A stretch of DNA of 64,000 bases. Source: Saccharomonospora piscinae (GTDB lineage Bacteria > Actinomycetota > Actinomycetes > Mycobacteriales > Pseudonocardiaceae). The DNA lies in the NCBI RefSeq assembly GCF_005862235.1, contig NZ_VCEK01000003.1, forward strand, positions 447,547-511,546, in the 5' to 3' direction. Within the stretch, counting starts at the first letter, position 1, and each line of letters opens with the position of its first letter. The translations under genes were made by a program, and so were the position numbers. This document shows positions 35,480 to 47,322 of this stretch, in pieces. A model generated the notes under the pieces. It saw nothing but the letters and a program-made list of their open reading frames with translations. It did no database searches and was not told where the DNA came from.

Positions 35480-36249
35480 CCGAGCTGCGACGACAGTTCG
35501 GTGGCGGCCTCGGCCAGCGGCCGGACCACCTGGGCCACCCGGTCGCGGGACAGGCGGTAGGACGGTCCCGAGGCGCTGATCGCGGCGATCACCTGCCCGT
35601 CAGCGCCGTACACCGGCACCGCCACGGCGTGCATGCCGACCTCCAGCTCCTCGAACGACGCCGCGTAGCCGTCATGGCGCACGCGCCCGAGTTCGGCGCG
35701 CAGGGTGTCCGGGACGACGGTGGTGCGGGGCGTGTAGCGCTCGAGCGGCTCGCGCAGCAGCGGCCCCCGGTCGCTCTCGCTCATGTAGGCCAGCAGCACC
35801 TTGCCGCTCGACGTGGCGTGCAGGGGAGTGCGCCTGCCGGTCCAGTTCTGCGCGCTGACGGCCGCCGAACCGAACGCCTGACTGATGTTGATGGCCACGC
35901 CGCCGTCGGCCACGGCGATGTTGACGGTCTCCCCGAGGGACTCGGCCAGCATCCGGCAGGTCTGGTTGCCGAGCTTGGCGAGGTCGAGCCTGCCCATGGC
36001 GGCACCGGCGAGCCGAACGACGCCGAACCCGATGGCGTACTTGCCGCGCTGCCCCAGTTGCTCGACGAGGTGGCGCGCTTCGAGCGCGGCGACCAGTCTC
36101 GACGCGGTGGACTTGTGGACCCCCAACTCGGCCGCGATCTCGGTGATCCCGGCCTCTCCGTGCTGCGCGAGCAGTTCGAGCACGCTGATCGCGCGGTCGA
36201 CCGACTGTACTGTGCCTGTGGCGCCCTTCGCCGTCCCGGAGTTCCGCAT
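35464..36249 (-). CDS. IclR-family transcriptional regulator
   Basis: A 261-residue regulator. The N-terminal winged helix includes SVDRAISVLELLAQHGEAGI and ELGVHKSTASRLVAALEARH. The C-terminal effector domain has TPLHATSSGKVLLAYMSE and FEELEVGMHAVAVPVY, as in IclR/GylR proteins. It is single and convergent with tmk, overlapping it by 16 bases; no metabolic partner gene is adjacent, so its regulon lies elsewhere. It breaks the tmk-mtrA neighbourhood known in mycobacteria. Confidence 0.9.
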   Translation of the reverse strand: MRNSGTAKGATGTVQSVDRAISVLELLAQHGEAGITEIAAELGVHKSTASRLVAALEARHLVEQLGQRGKYAIGFGVVRLAGAAMGRLDLAKLGNQTCRMLAESLGETVNIAVADGGVAINISQAFGSAAVSAQNWTGRRTPLHATSSGKVLLAYMSESDRGPLLREPLERYTPRTTVVPDTLRAELGRVRHDGYAASFEELEVGMHAVAVPVYGADGQVIAAISASGPSYRLSRDRVAQVVRPLAEAATELSSQLGHFPR

Positions 36250-36442
36250 AGCGCAACACTAACTCCCGGACGCAAGGACGCAGATCACGTGCAACCTCGA
36301 ACAACTCGCGCGCGAGAGGTCGTCGGTGCGGCATCGCCCCAGGTCGGGCGGTCGAAGCCGGTCGTTCACGCCGGTGGCCGAAGGGTCGGGTTCGCAACTT
36401 TCCGACCGGGTCGTGCACGCTACGCGAGGCGGTAGTGCGAAT

Positions 36443-37129
36443 ATGTGCCCCATGAAGGCACGTGTGCTGGTTGTCGACGACGACCCTGCTCTGGCTGAAA
36501 TGCTGACCATCGTGCTGCGCGGTGAGGGTTTCGACACCGCCGTGGTGTCCGATGGCTCCCGTGCCCTGCCCGCGTTGCGCGAGATGAAGCCCGACCTGGT
36601 GCTGCTTGACCTGATGCTGCCCGGCATGAACGGCATCGACGTCTGCAAGGCGATCCGGGCCGAGTCGGGCGTGCCCATCGTCATGCTCACGGCCAAGAGC
36701 GACACCGTGGACATCGTGCTGGGCCTGGAGTCCGGCGCCGACGACTACGTGGTCAAACCGTTCAAGCCGAAGGAGCTGGTGGCGCGGGTGCGCGCCAGGA
36801 TGCGTCGCACCGAGTCCGAACCCGCCGAGACGCTCATCATCGGTGATCTCACGATCGACGTCCCCGGCCACGAGGTCATGCGGGACGGCCGGTCGATCGC
36901 GCTGACTCCACTGGAGTTCGACCTGCTCGTCGCGCTCGCCCGCAAGCCCCGCCAGGTCTTCACCCGCGAGGTCCTGCTGGAGCAGGTCTGGGGCTACCGG
37001 CACGCCGCCGACACCCGGCTGGTCAACGTGCATGTGCAGCGCCTGCGGTCGAAGGTGGAGAAGGATCCCGAGCACCCCGAGGTCGTGCTGACCGTTCGCG
37101 GGGTCGGCTATAAGGCGGGTCCTCCGTAA
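36443..37129 (+). CDS. mtrA: Two-component response regulator MtrA
   Basis: Essential actinobacterial OmpR-type regulator of cell division, replication and envelope genes. Starting at ATG 36443 gives 228 residues, exactly the mycobacterial MtrA length, with the same lead-in (MCPMKARV against MDTMRQRI); a second ATG at 36452 is less likely. The phospho-acceptor is D56 in LLDLMLPGMNG; VVKPFKPKELVARVRARMRR links to the winged helix with LTPLEFDLLVALARKPRQ. The mtrB gene follows after about 10 bases. Confidence 0.95.
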   Translation: MCPMKARVLVVDDDPALAEMLTIVLRGEGFDTAVVSDGSRALPALREMKPDLVLLDLMLPGMNGIDVCKAIRAESGVPIVMLTAKSDTVDIVLGLESGADDYVVKPFKPKELVARVRARMRRTESEPAETLIIGDLTIDVPGHEVMRDGRSIALTPLEFDLLVALARKPRQVFTREVLLEQVWGYRHAADTRLVNVHVQRLRSKVEKDPEHPEVVLTVRGVGYKAGPP

Positions 37130-37138
37130 GGTGTGGGC

Positions 37139-38887
37139 ATGAACGGTCGACTGGCGTCGTCGGGCCGGTCGGCGTTGTCGCTGACCAGGCGCGCGGCGGC
37201 GTTCGGCAGGCGCACGATGTCGGCGTTCGGCGACCTGTGGCAGCGGTCGCTGCAGTTCCGCGTCACCACCTCCACGCTCGCGCTGTCGTCGGCCGTGGTG
37301 TTCGTCCTCGGTGTGGTGCTGCAGAACCAGATCGTCGACCGGCTCGTCGACACCAAGGAACGCGCCGCGCTGGCGCAGCTCCAGGTCGCCGTCCGCACGG
37401 CGGAGAGTGAGCTCGTCGGCGACGCGGGGCAGGGCGACGCGCTGCGAAACCGGCTCTCCAACGCCCTCAAGGCCATCACCAGCAGCTCGGTGGGCGCGCG
37501 GGACCTCGAAAGCTCGTCGGCGGGCGCGTTCGAGCCCGTCCTCGTGGCAGGCGACCCCGAGCAGGCGGGTGAGGCGGCCGTACACGCGGGACCGGTGCAG
37601 AAGGTGCCGGGCGCGCTCACGAGCTACGCCGAGAACAACCAGACCGCCGTGCAGTACGAGAGCCGCTCCGGCTCCACCTACCTCGTCGTCGGCGCCCCGG
37701 TCACCACGGCGACCCGGCCGATCCAGCTCTACCTGCTGTTCCCGCTGAGTACCGAGCAGAACACCGTCGCCACCGTCCAGAACACTCTGTTGCTCGGCAG
37801 CGCGTTCCTGCTCGTGCTGCTCGCGGTGATCACGAACATGGTCACGCGCCAGGTGGTCTCGCCCGTGCGCAGGGCCGCCGCCGCGGCCGAGGACTTCGCC
37901 GAGGGCGACCTCGACCGCAGACTCGACGTCACCGGCGAGGACGACCTCGCCAAGCTCGCCGTCTCCTACAACGAGATGGCGGCCAGCATCCAGGAGCAGA
38001 TCCGGCAGCTGGAGGAGTTCGGCCAGCTGCAACGGCGCTTCACCTCCGACGTGTCCCACGAGTTGCGCACCCCGCTCACCACGGTGCGCATGGCCGCCGA
38101 CGTGCTGTACGCCTCGCGCGAGCAGTTCCCGTCGGGGCTCGCCCGCTCGTCCGAACTGCTGGTCGACGAACTCGACCGCTTCGAGAGCCTGCTGCACGAC
38201 CTCCTGGAGATCAGCAGGCTCGACGCGGGTGTGGAGGAACTGGCCGCGGAAGCCACCGACGTCCGCCCCGTGGTGCACCGGGCGATGGAGCAGGTCCGCG
38301 TGCTGGCCGGCACCACGGGCAGTGAGATCGTGGCCGAGCTGCCCGAGGACGAACTGACCGCCGAGATCGACACCCGCAGGGTCGAGCGCATCCTGCGCAA
38401 CCTGCTCGCCAACGCGGTCGACCACGGTGAGGGCCATCCCGTCCGGCTGCGGCTCTCCGCCGACGAACACGCCGTCGCCATCACCGTCCGCGACTACGGT
38501 GTGGGCCTGCGTGCGGGCGAGGCCGAACTCGTCTTCAACCGCTTCTGGCGAGCCGATCCGTCCCGGAACCGGCGCACCGGCGGAACCGGGCTCGGCCTCG
38601 CGATCAGCCACGAGGACGCCCGGCTCCACGGCGGGTGGCTGGAGGCGTGGGGAGAGCAGGGCCACGGTTCGTGCTTCCGGCTCACGCTCCCCCGTACCGT
38701 GGGTACGACGGTGGAGCACAGCCCGATCCCGTTGCCACCGGACCCGCCAGCTGCCGGTCGTGCCGAAGTCGAAGCCGAGGCATACGGCCACGGGCCCGGC
38801 GACGGGCCTGGTGATCAAGGCGGTGAGACCGACCGGGACGAGCCGCGCGATGCCGGAGCCGTCATCGGACGAAAGGACCAGCGGTGA
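37139..38887 (+). CDS. mtrB: Sensor histidine kinase MtrB
   Basis: Membrane sensor of the MtrAB system, about 582 residues (ATG 37139; GTG 37133 also possible). It has two membrane helices, the first in LALSSAVVFVLGVVLQNQ and the second in TLLLGSAFLLVLLAVITNM, flanking a large extracytoplasmic domain, then HAMP, the phospho-histidine in FTSDVSHELRTPLTTV, and ATPase motifs RILRNLLANAVDHGE and GGTGLGLAIS. The C-terminal ~70 residues are a polar tail. The stop overlaps the lpqB start by 4 bases. Confidence 0.95.
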   Translation: MNGRLASSGRSALSLTRRAAAFGRRTMSAFGDLWQRSLQFRVTTSTLALSSAVVFVLGVVLQNQIVDRLVDTKERAALAQLQVAVRTAESELVGDAGQGDALRNRLSNALKAITSSSVGARDLESSSAGAFEPVLVAGDPEQAGEAAVHAGPVQKVPGALTSYAENNQTAVQYESRSGSTYLVVGAPVTTATRPIQLYLLFPLSTEQNTVATVQNTLLLGSAFLLVLLAVITNMVTRQVVSPVRRAAAAAEDFAEGDLDRRLDVTGEDDLAKLAVSYNEMAASIQEQIRQLEEFGQLQRRFTSDVSHELRTPLTTVRMAADVLYASREQFPSGLARSSELLVDELDRFESLLHDLLEISRLDAGVEELAAEATDVRPVVHRAMEQVRVLAGTTGSEIVAELPEDELTAEIDTRRVERILRNLLANAVDHGEGHPVRLRLSADEHAVAITVRDYGVGLRAGEAELVFNRFWRADPSRNRRTGGTGLGLAISHEDARLHGGWLEAWGEQGHGSCFRLTLPRTVGTTVEHSPIPLPPDPPAAGRAEVEAEAYGHGPGDGPGDQGGETDRDEPRDAGAVIGRKDQR

Positions 38888-40641
38888 GCAGACGTGGTGC
38901 CGGGCGGGGACCGATGGCGGCCCTGGCCGCGTTCCTCGGCGCCGTGCTGGTCACGGGCTGTGCCGCCATCCCCACCGAGTCGCAGCCCAAGGCGATCCCC
39001 CGGCCGGACGCGGGACAGGCCACGCAGGAGATCCCGGAGCCGGAGCTGGGGCTCGATCCGCTGTCGGTGGTGCGCGAGTTCGTGCGCAACAGCGTGCAAC
39101 CCGCCAACGACCACGCCGCCTCCCGCGCCTACCTGAACCGGCGACTGCGGGAGGAATGGCAACCCGACTCGAGCCTGATGGTGGTCGAGGACGAGTTCGG
39201 CACGGTCTACGCGCCCGAGGCCGAACAACCCGAAGACCCGAACGAGCGAGTCATCGCGCTCAGAGCGACCGCCCTCGGGCGACTGGCTCCGGACAGCTCC
39301 TTCATCGCGGGGGAGTCGGCGGTGCGCGAACCCGTCCGGGTCCGCAGGCAGGCCGACGGCGAGTGGCGCATCGTCGACCCGCCCGACAGCATCGTCATCA
39401 CCGAGAGCGACTTCGCCGACGCCTACCTCACGGTGCCGGTCTACTTCTTCTCGCCGGACTCGACGGCGGTCGTGCCCGACCTCCGCTACGTGGTGGCGCG
39501 ACCGCAGTCGGGGCTGCCCGCCCGCGTGATCGACCTGCTGTTGTCGGGCCCGTCCGACGGGCTCAGCGGCGCGGTCCGCAATCCCCTCGGGGACGCCGCG
39601 ACGCTCGGCAGCAACGTCACGATCAGCAACGACGGCGCGCTCGTCGTCCCCCTCACCGGGCTGGGCGATGAGAGCGTCCAGGAACGCGAACTGATGGCGG
39701 CCCAGATCGTGCGGTCACTCCAGTACGTCACGACCAGCAGGGTGAAGTTGCTGTCCGACGGCACCGCGCTCGTGCCCGGCCAGCCGGAGTGGCGGCCCAG
39801 CGACCTCCCCGCCTACGACACGGTGTCCTCGCCGAGTTCGGAACTGCCCGGCCTGATGACCGTGAACGGTCGAGTGCGTTCGCTCGCCACGGGAGCACCG
39901 ATCGAGGGGCCAGCCGGATCGGGGGCCTACGACGTGGTCAGCGCGGCGCAGGCCATCAACGGCCAGCAGTTGGCTGTCGTCGAGCGGAGCGCCGACGGGG
40001 TGCGGCTGCGCATCGGCGACTACGGCGTGGCGGGGCAGATCGTGGACCTGCCTGCCGACTCCCTGACGAGGCCGACATGGCGGCCGCCTGCCACCAAGGA
40101 CGACAAGTCGGCCGAACTGTGGACCGTGGCCGACGGCGAGCGGGTCACGCGCGTGCAGCGCGACCCGAACGGCCAGTGGGTCACGCAGCGGGTGAACGCC
40201 TCGGAACTCTCCGACGTCGGGTCGATCACGGGCCTGCGGCTGTCCCGCGACGGCTCCCGTGCGGCGCTGATCGTGGACGGTCAGCTGGTGGTGGCCTCCG
40301 TGGTGCGGACCCCGGCCGAGGCCACCCTGCGCGCGCCCAGGGTGCTGCAGGAGGACCGCCTGAACTCCGTCGTGGACGTCGACTGGATCGACCAGGACAC
40401 GCTCGTGGTCGCCACGTCCTCCGACCGTGTCCCCGTGGCGAGGGTGTCGGTGGACGGCGTGCAGCTCGACCAGTACAACAGCTCGAACCTGACACCGCCG
40501 ATGAGCGACATCACCGCGGCGCCGGGGCGGCCCATCGTGGTCGGCGACGTGGGCGGGTTGTGGACCGCGAGCGAGATCGGAGCGGTATGGCGGCCCCACA
40601 GCAACAGCAGGGCCGCCGCCGATCCGTTCTATCCGGGCTGA
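38884..40641 (+). CDS. lpqB: Lipoprotein LpqB
   Basis: Lipoprotein partner of MtrAB that modulates MtrB signalling. The 585-residue protein has lipobox VTGC with lipidated C26, then a GerMN-like domain (VYFFSPDSTAVVPDLRYVV) and a C-terminal beta-propeller-like region with repeated segments such as DSLTRPTWRPPATKDD and VDVDWIDQDTLVVA. The GTG at 38884 overlaps the mtrB stop, so synthesis is coupled. A small inverted repeat (40657-40670) lies after the stop but no clear terminator. Confidence 0.93.
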   Translation: MSRRGAGRGPMAALAAFLGAVLVTGCAAIPTESQPKAIPRPDAGQATQEIPEPELGLDPLSVVREFVRNSVQPANDHAASRAYLNRRLREEWQPDSSLMVVEDEFGTVYAPEAEQPEDPNERVIALRATALGRLAPDSSFIAGESAVREPVRVRRQADGEWRIVDPPDSIVITESDFADAYLTVPVYFFSPDSTAVVPDLRYVVARPQSGLPARVIDLLLSGPSDGLSGAVRNPLGDAATLGSNVTISNDGALVVPLTGLGDESVQERELMAAQIVRSLQYVTTSRVKLLSDGTALVPGQPEWRPSDLPAYDTVSSPSSELPGLMTVNGRVRSLATGAPIEGPAGSGAYDVVSAAQAINGQQLAVVERSADGVRLRIGDYGVAGQIVDLPADSLTRPTWRPPATKDDKSAELWTVADGERVTRVQRDPNGQWVTQRVNASELSDVGSITGLRLSRDGSRAALIVDGQLVVASVVRTPAEATLRAPRVLQEDRLNSVVDVDWIDQDTLVVATSSDRVPVARVSVDGVQLDQYNSSNLTPPMSDITAAPGRPIVVGDVGGLWTASEIGAVWRPHSNSRAAADPFYPG

Positions 40642-40722
40642 GTCGCGCCGCCGACGGCACCGTTCGGTGCGCGGGCCGTGTCCGGGGCCGGAACTGTCGG
40701 CCGGGCCCGGCACCGTGGGGGC

Positions 40723-41463
40723 ATGGAAACGACCGCGACTGCCGACGGACTGACAGCTGGTGATCGGATCGGGCGCCCCGGAGCGGGCCGCTCCGGGTGG
40801 CGTGGAGTCCTCACGGCGACGCTCGATCTGCTGTGGCCCTCATCCTGCGCGGCCTGCGGGCGAGCGGGGCCCGCGGCCTGCGAAGTGTGCCTGGCCGAAC
40901 TGGCGCGTGCTCCGCTGGCGCTCCGGCCGGGTGTGTCGGCCCTGGCCCGGCACGACGGCGCCGCCAGGGAGTTCGTGCTGGCCTACAAGGAGCACGGCAG
41001 GCGGGACCTCGCTCGCCCGCTGGGACGGGCCCTGGCCGCCGTGGTCCCGCTACTGGACGGCGCACGGCCGGACGCGGACGGGACGTGGTGGCTCGTGCCG
41101 GTGCCGTCGCGCCCCGCTGCCTCCCGGATGCGGGGCGGGCCACACGTCCGGGCGCTGGCCCGGGAGTGTGCGCACGCGCTCGCCCACGCCGGGGAGCCGG
41201 TGGCCGTCGCCCCGGCGTTGCGGCTGTCGGCGCGCGCTCGCGACGCCGTCGGCCTCGGCCGGGCGGCACGGGTGGCCAACCTCGCGGGTCGCGTCACGGT
41301 GACGCGCGCGGGACTCCCGCCGCCGGGCACACCCGTGGTGCTGATCGACGACGTCGTGACCACGGGCGCCACGCTCACCGCGTGTACGCGCGCTCTCTTC
41401 GAGGCGGGTGTCGAGGTCGGTGCGGCCGTGACGCTCACCGGCGCGGGTGCCGTGACGGGCTGA
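40723..41463 (+). CDS. comF: ComF family phosphoribosyltransferase-like protein
   Basis: A 246-residue protein of the ComF/GntX family, linked to DNA uptake or DNA processing in other bacteria. The N-terminal zinc finger is CAACGRAGPAACEVC. The C-terminal phosphoribosyltransferase-type PRPP loop is VVLIDDVVTTGATL, and a typical LVPVPSRPA strand precedes it. The ATG at 40723 is preferred; a GTG at 40678 would add 15 residues. Its position between lpqB and hpf-secA matches the mycobacterial order. Confidence 0.85.
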   Translation: METTATADGLTAGDRIGRPGAGRSGWRGVLTATLDLLWPSSCAACGRAGPAACEVCLAELARAPLALRPGVSALARHDGAAREFVLAYKEHGRRDLARPLGRALAAVVPLLDGARPDADGTWWLVPVPSRPAASRMRGGPHVRALARECAHALAHAGEPVAVAPALRLSARARDAVGLGRAARVANLAGRVTVTRAGLPPPGTPVVLIDDVVTTGATLTACTRALFEAGVEVGAAVTLTGAGAVTG

Positions 41464-41910
41464 AACCCGGCTTTCTGTCACCCACACGGGTAGTTGGGGA
41501 ACTGCGGGAGGGGGATCGTCGTTGACCGGATATGACGCAGCCCACGGTCACGCAGAGCCAGGCCACGGGGCGTCGACTGCGTCACCGGGATGAGTATGAG
41601 CCCGGCGCGCTGCTCCGAACGGGGGTCGGTACGTCCGGCCTGTCCGGTATTCCACCGCGTACGGTCACCGCCCGGCTCCGCGTAGGTTCCCCCGGCGCGG
41701 GGGCTGTTGCGGAATCGTCACGGAGGCTAACGTGCAGCGCTAACGAACGTCCCGGCCGCAGGGGAGGTGAAGCGCCGATGTCCCCGGTGCCGGAGCTCTG
41801 AATCGGCTCGGACGCCCGATATCTCTGCCGCGTCCGGTCCCGCCGTCGCTTCGGTGCCAGAGGTCGCCCATTTCAAAACACTCGCACGTACGTGAGCGAG
41901 GAGGTCGTGA
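41464..41910. other. 447-base gap between comF and hpf
   Basis: No convincing long gene. It holds an inverted repeat TGACGCAG/CTGCGTCA (41533-41540 with 41577-41584), a CCCCCG-GCG-CGGGGG stem (41689-41703), two copies of GCTAACG about 14 bases apart near 41730, and a short open frame at 41767-41895. The length and structures suggest a regulated leader or promoter region for hpf; the exact start of transcription is not clear. Confidence 0.5.
41767..41895 (+). CDS. Candidate 42-residue peptide upstream of hpf
   Basis: A GTG frame beginning MKRRCPRCRSSES, with a CPRC pair that could bind a metal, ends 15 bases before the hpf start codon. A GGGGAGGTGA purine run overlaps its start and could instead serve the internal ATG at 41778, which encodes only seven residues (MSPVPEL). 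No homologue is known to me, so this could be a leader peptide or a chance frame. Confidence 0.25.
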   Translation: MKRRCPRCRSSESARTPDISAASGPAVASVPEVAHFKTLART

Positions 41911-42603
41911 ATGGACATCGTCATCAAGGGTCGCAACGTGGAGATTCCGGAGCATTACCGGACGCACGTGGCTGACAAGCTGACCCGGCTGGAGCGTTAC
42001 GACAGAAAGGTCATCCGCTTCGACGTCGAACTGTTCCACGAGCCCAACCGCAGGCAGGCCAAGAACTGCCAGCGCGTGGAGATCACGGGCAAGGGCAGGG
42101 GCCCGATCGTGCGGGCCGAGGCCAGAGCAGGCGACTTCTACGCGGCGCTCGACTCCGCGATCAGCAAGTTGGAGAGCCGGCTTCGCCGCATGCACGACCG
42201 CCGCCGCGTCCACTACGGCCGCCGCAGCCCCGAGTCGCTCGCCGAGGCGACCGCCGCCGCCGCGCAGGCCGTGGCCGCGAACGGGGCGACCCCGACCGGC
42301 ACCGCCCGGGCCGCGACCGCCGTGCTGGACGCACCGACCGGCGCTGCCGTCGACGAGGACGTACCGACCGACGAGATGGGCGTGCCGGAGCCGCGCTGGG
42401 ACGACGGTGTCGCTCCCCGGGAGCCCGGCCGCATCGTGCGCGAGAAGCAACATTCGGCCGAACCGATGACGATCGACGATGCCCTCTACCAGATGGAGCT
42501 CGTGGGCCACGACTTCTACCTCTTCCACGACGCCGAGTGCGACAAGGCGAGCGTCGTGTACCGAAGGAAGGGATTCGACTACGGAGTGATTCGACTCGGC
42601 TGA
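41911..42603 (+). CDS. hpf: Long-form ribosome hibernation-promoting factor
   Basis: Stress protein that dimerises 70S ribosomes into inactive 100S particles. The 230-residue protein has the N-terminal HPF fold ([37 protein letters not shown]) and the C-terminal dimerisation domain found in long HPF ([35 protein letters not shown]), joined by an Ala/Thr-rich linker. The ATG at 41911 has GAGGAGG upstream. It precedes secA, as in mycobacteria (Rv3241c-Rv3240c). Confidence 0.92.
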   Translation: MDIVIKGRNVEIPEHYRTHVADKLTRLERYDRKVIRFDVELFHEPNRRQAKNCQRVEITGKGRGPIVRAEARAGDFYAALDSAISKLESRLRRMHDRRRVHYGRRSPESLAEATAAAAQAVAANGATPTGTARAATAVLDAPTGAAVDEDVPTDEMGVPEPRWDDGVAPREPGRIVREKQHSAEPMTIDDALYQMELVGHDFYLFHDAECDKASVVYRRKGFDYGVIRLG

Positions 42604-42654
42604 CCACGACAACGGCCGCCCAGCAGGCGGTTCACGTCGTGACAACCGGTTCCC

Positions 42655-42687
42655 GGCGGCCCGCGCGCACTCCACGCGCGGGCCGCC
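42655..42687. terminator. Hairpin between hpf and secA
   Basis: Perfect 13-bp GC stem (42655-42667 with 42675-42687) around CACTCCA. No T tract. It probably terminates hpf or separates it from the secA promoter region (a TACGAT -10-like element lies at 42714). Confidence 0.55.
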
Positions 42688-42790
42688 GCGTGCACGCGGG
42701 CCTGCGCATTCTCTACGATGGGGGTGCTGCCCGGCGCCCGGCTGGGGTGCTCATGACGACCACACAGACACCGCTAGCGAGGTCGACCCG

Positions 42791-45682
<2,892 letters not shown>

Positions 45683-45694
45683 GCGTTCACCGTG

Positions 45695-45726
45695 AACGGG
45701 GACGGCGCACCGGCGCCGTCCCCGTT
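45695..45726. terminator. Bidirectional terminator between secA and the Rv3235-like gene
   Basis: 14-bp perfect arms (45695-45708 with 45713-45726) around ACCG, followed by TT on the plus strand. It lies between two converging genes and can serve both. Confidence 0.8.
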
Positions 45727-45738
45727 TCGGCGACCTGG

Positions 45739-46230
45739 TCAGTTCCGCGGTGGCAGCAGTGTGAACAGGACGCACCGCCATCCGGAAGACCCGTGTTCGA
45801 ACCTCGCGACGAGCGCACGGGCCCGCTCGTCGAGAAACGCCGTGCCGCACACCTCCAGCGCACCATCGGCCGGTCGGCAGACGTGGATGTTGCGCAGTAC
45901 GTGCCGGATGCCGACGGCCCGCGGGGCGCTGCGCACCCGGCGTTGCAGCGTCGGCGTCAGCCACCCGTCGAGCTGGCTGGCGGCCCGGCGGCCGGTGTAG
46001 ACCTCCAGCAGTGCGGTCAGCACCCGGTGAACCATGCGCCTTCCGGGCGCCGGAATGGAGTGCTCGTGTCGTTCGGCATGCTGTGCGTGCAGCTCGGTCA
46101 ACAGGTCGTCGAGCGTCAGCTGACCCTCCGCGACCTCCACGGACGCTCGGCCGCCCACATCGTCCGGTTCGGTCGGCTCGTACGGGGTGAGCGGTAGCAA
46201 CCCGCTGGCCGACTGGAACACGTGACTCAC
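45739..46230 (-). CDS. Rv3235-family protein
   Basis: A 163-residue actinobacterial protein of unknown function. It has a variable N-terminus with LTPYEPTEPDD and a conserved C-terminal domain: RRMVHRVLTALLEVYTGRR, SQLDGWLTPTLQRRV and RNIHVCRPADGALEVCGTAF. The GTG at 46230 is chosen because GGAGGG lies 5 bases upstream. That ribosome site is in one arm of a long hairpin (46232-46286). The gene is tail-to-tail with secA. Confidence 0.75.
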   Translation of the reverse strand: MSHVFQSASGLLPLTPYEPTEPDDVGGRASVEVAEGQLTLDDLLTELHAQHAERHEHSIPAPGRRMVHRVLTALLEVYTGRRAASQLDGWLTPTLQRRVRSAPRAVGIRHVLRNIHVCRPADGALEVCGTAFLDERARALVARFEHGSSGWRCVLFTLLPPRN

Positions 46231-46231
46231 A

Positions 46232-46286
46232 GTCCCTCCTCTCTGTGTGGGCGGCCCCCCTTGACCGCCCACTAGAACAGAGGGAC
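46232..46286 (-). promoter_or_regulatory. Leader hairpin that can hide the ribosome site of the Rv3235-like gene
   Basis: On the minus strand an 8-bp stem (46247-46254 with 46265-46272) is nested inside a longer pairing of 46280-46286 with 46232-46238. The outer arm contains the GGAGGG ribosome site. The fold would block translation unless opened. Confidence 0.4.
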
Positions 46287-46391
46287 GAAACGTGCCAACG
46301 GACCCATAAGGGACCTGAAGAGGTGATGGCCTCCGGGTGGCCGGGCCCGTTCGGCGGTGCCGTGTTATGGAGCCGGACGTAAGCTGGCGCG

Positions 46392-46790
46392 GTGATCCGA
46401 GGGTTGGTGTTCGACCACGCGGGAGTACTGACCGATGTCGGTGCCGAGCGGCTGGTGCGGGCCGCGTTGACCGCGCGCGAGAAAGGGCTGCGGACGGCGC
46501 TGTTGTCGAACGCGTCGGGAGGCCCGGAGGCGAGGCGGGGGCTGGGCTGGCTGGATGTCGTGGTGTTCTCCGGCGAGGTCGGACTGGCCAAGCCGGACCC
46601 GGAGGTGTACTGCCTGACGGCGGCGCGGCTCGGTGTGGGGACTGCCGAGTGTGTGTTCGTGGACGACGCGCCCCGCAACGTCGCGGGCGCGGTGGCGGTG
46701 GGCATGGTCGGAGTGCGCCATGTGTCCGTCGAGAACACGATCGCGGAGCTTGCGGCGCTGATCCCGGGGCTGGAATCGGCAACTGCCTGA
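46392..46790 (+). CDS. Small HAD-superfamily hydrolase without cap domain
   Basis: A 132-residue protein. Motif I is FDHAGVLTD: the nucleophile aspartate is present but the second aspartate is alanine, as seen in some HAD-IA members. Motif II is ALLSNASG, the lysine motif is GLAKPDPEVY and motif IV is VFVDDAPRNVAGA. The usual cap domain between motifs I and II is missing (about 30 residues only). Phosphatase activity is possible but substrate unknown. It precedes the T7SS-like cassette by about 60 bases. Confidence 0.75.
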   Translation: MIRGLVFDHAGVLTDVGAERLVRAALTAREKGLRTALLSNASGGPEARRGLGWLDVVVFSGEVGLAKPDPEVYCLTAARLGVGTAECVFVDDAPRNVAGAVAVGMVGVRHVSVENTIAELAALIPGLESATA

Positions 46791-46851
46791 CTGTGGTGGT
46801 GGAAGTTCGTTACTCTCGTGGGCGTCGCGGTGACGCTGAGCGGGAGTGATG

Positions 46852-47322
46852 ATGCCTGATAGCTGGTACAACGCCATTTCGCGGGAGGCCCAGGACGGGC
46901 TGAGCGCGACCGAGGCCGTGAGCGCGGTGTTGCCGGGTGGCGCGGCTGTGGGGGCAGCGATCGGTGCCGCGAAGATCGCGGGCGGGGCTGCCGGTGGCGG
47001 TGGCGGGTCGTGGTCGTTCGATCCGGAGGAGATCGACGCCGTGATCGCGGACTGGAAGGCGCTGCAAGAACAGCTCAACGAGGACAGTTCGCGCTTCGCG
47101 GCGCTACGAACAGCGTTCTTGCATCCTTCGGAAGACGACCCGAGTAGCCAGTATATGCAGAGTCTCTATGAGTCGATCTCCGGACTCGACGAATTCAACT
47201 ATGGAATGGTCGAGTATGTTCACTCATTTATCGAGAAGCTGGAAAACGCGGCGAAGTCTATAGGGCAGCAGGATGACGCAGGCGCCTCTGCGTTCGGCCC
47301 GAGTACCATTGGGGAGTCATGA
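46852..47322 (+). CDS. PE-like ESX/type VII secretion substrate
   Basis: A 156-residue protein. After an Ala/Gly-rich stretch it has SWSFDPEEIDAVIADWKAL, a helical segment typical of PE/WXG100-type proteins of Pseudonocardiaceae, then a second helix (FNYGMVEYVHSFIEKLENA). YGMVE fits the YxxxD/E secretion signal. The base composition drops sharply in its second half (about 47080 onward). ATG 46852 is favoured, with GGGAG 5 bases upstream; two more starts lie at 46846 and 46849. It is the first gene of a cassette with DUF3558, PPE-like and EspG genes. Confidence 0.6.
   Translation: MPDSWYNAISREAQDGLSATEAVSAVLPGGAAVGAAIGAAKIAGGAAGGGGGSWSFDPEEIDAVIADWKALQEQLNEDSSRFAALRTAFLHPSEDDPSSQYMQSLYESISGLDEFNYGMVEYVHSFIEKLENAAKSIGQQDDAGASAFGPSTIGES

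Noticed and set aside
40652..40670. GCACCG-TT-CGGTGC stem after lpqB as terminator
   Set aside because: Only 6 bp, no T tract; transcription probably continues to comF.
41532..41801. 89-codon frame between comF and hpf
   Set aside because: Composition is unlike neighbouring genes and no ribosome site precedes its start; only the end part is kept as a mini-frame possibility.
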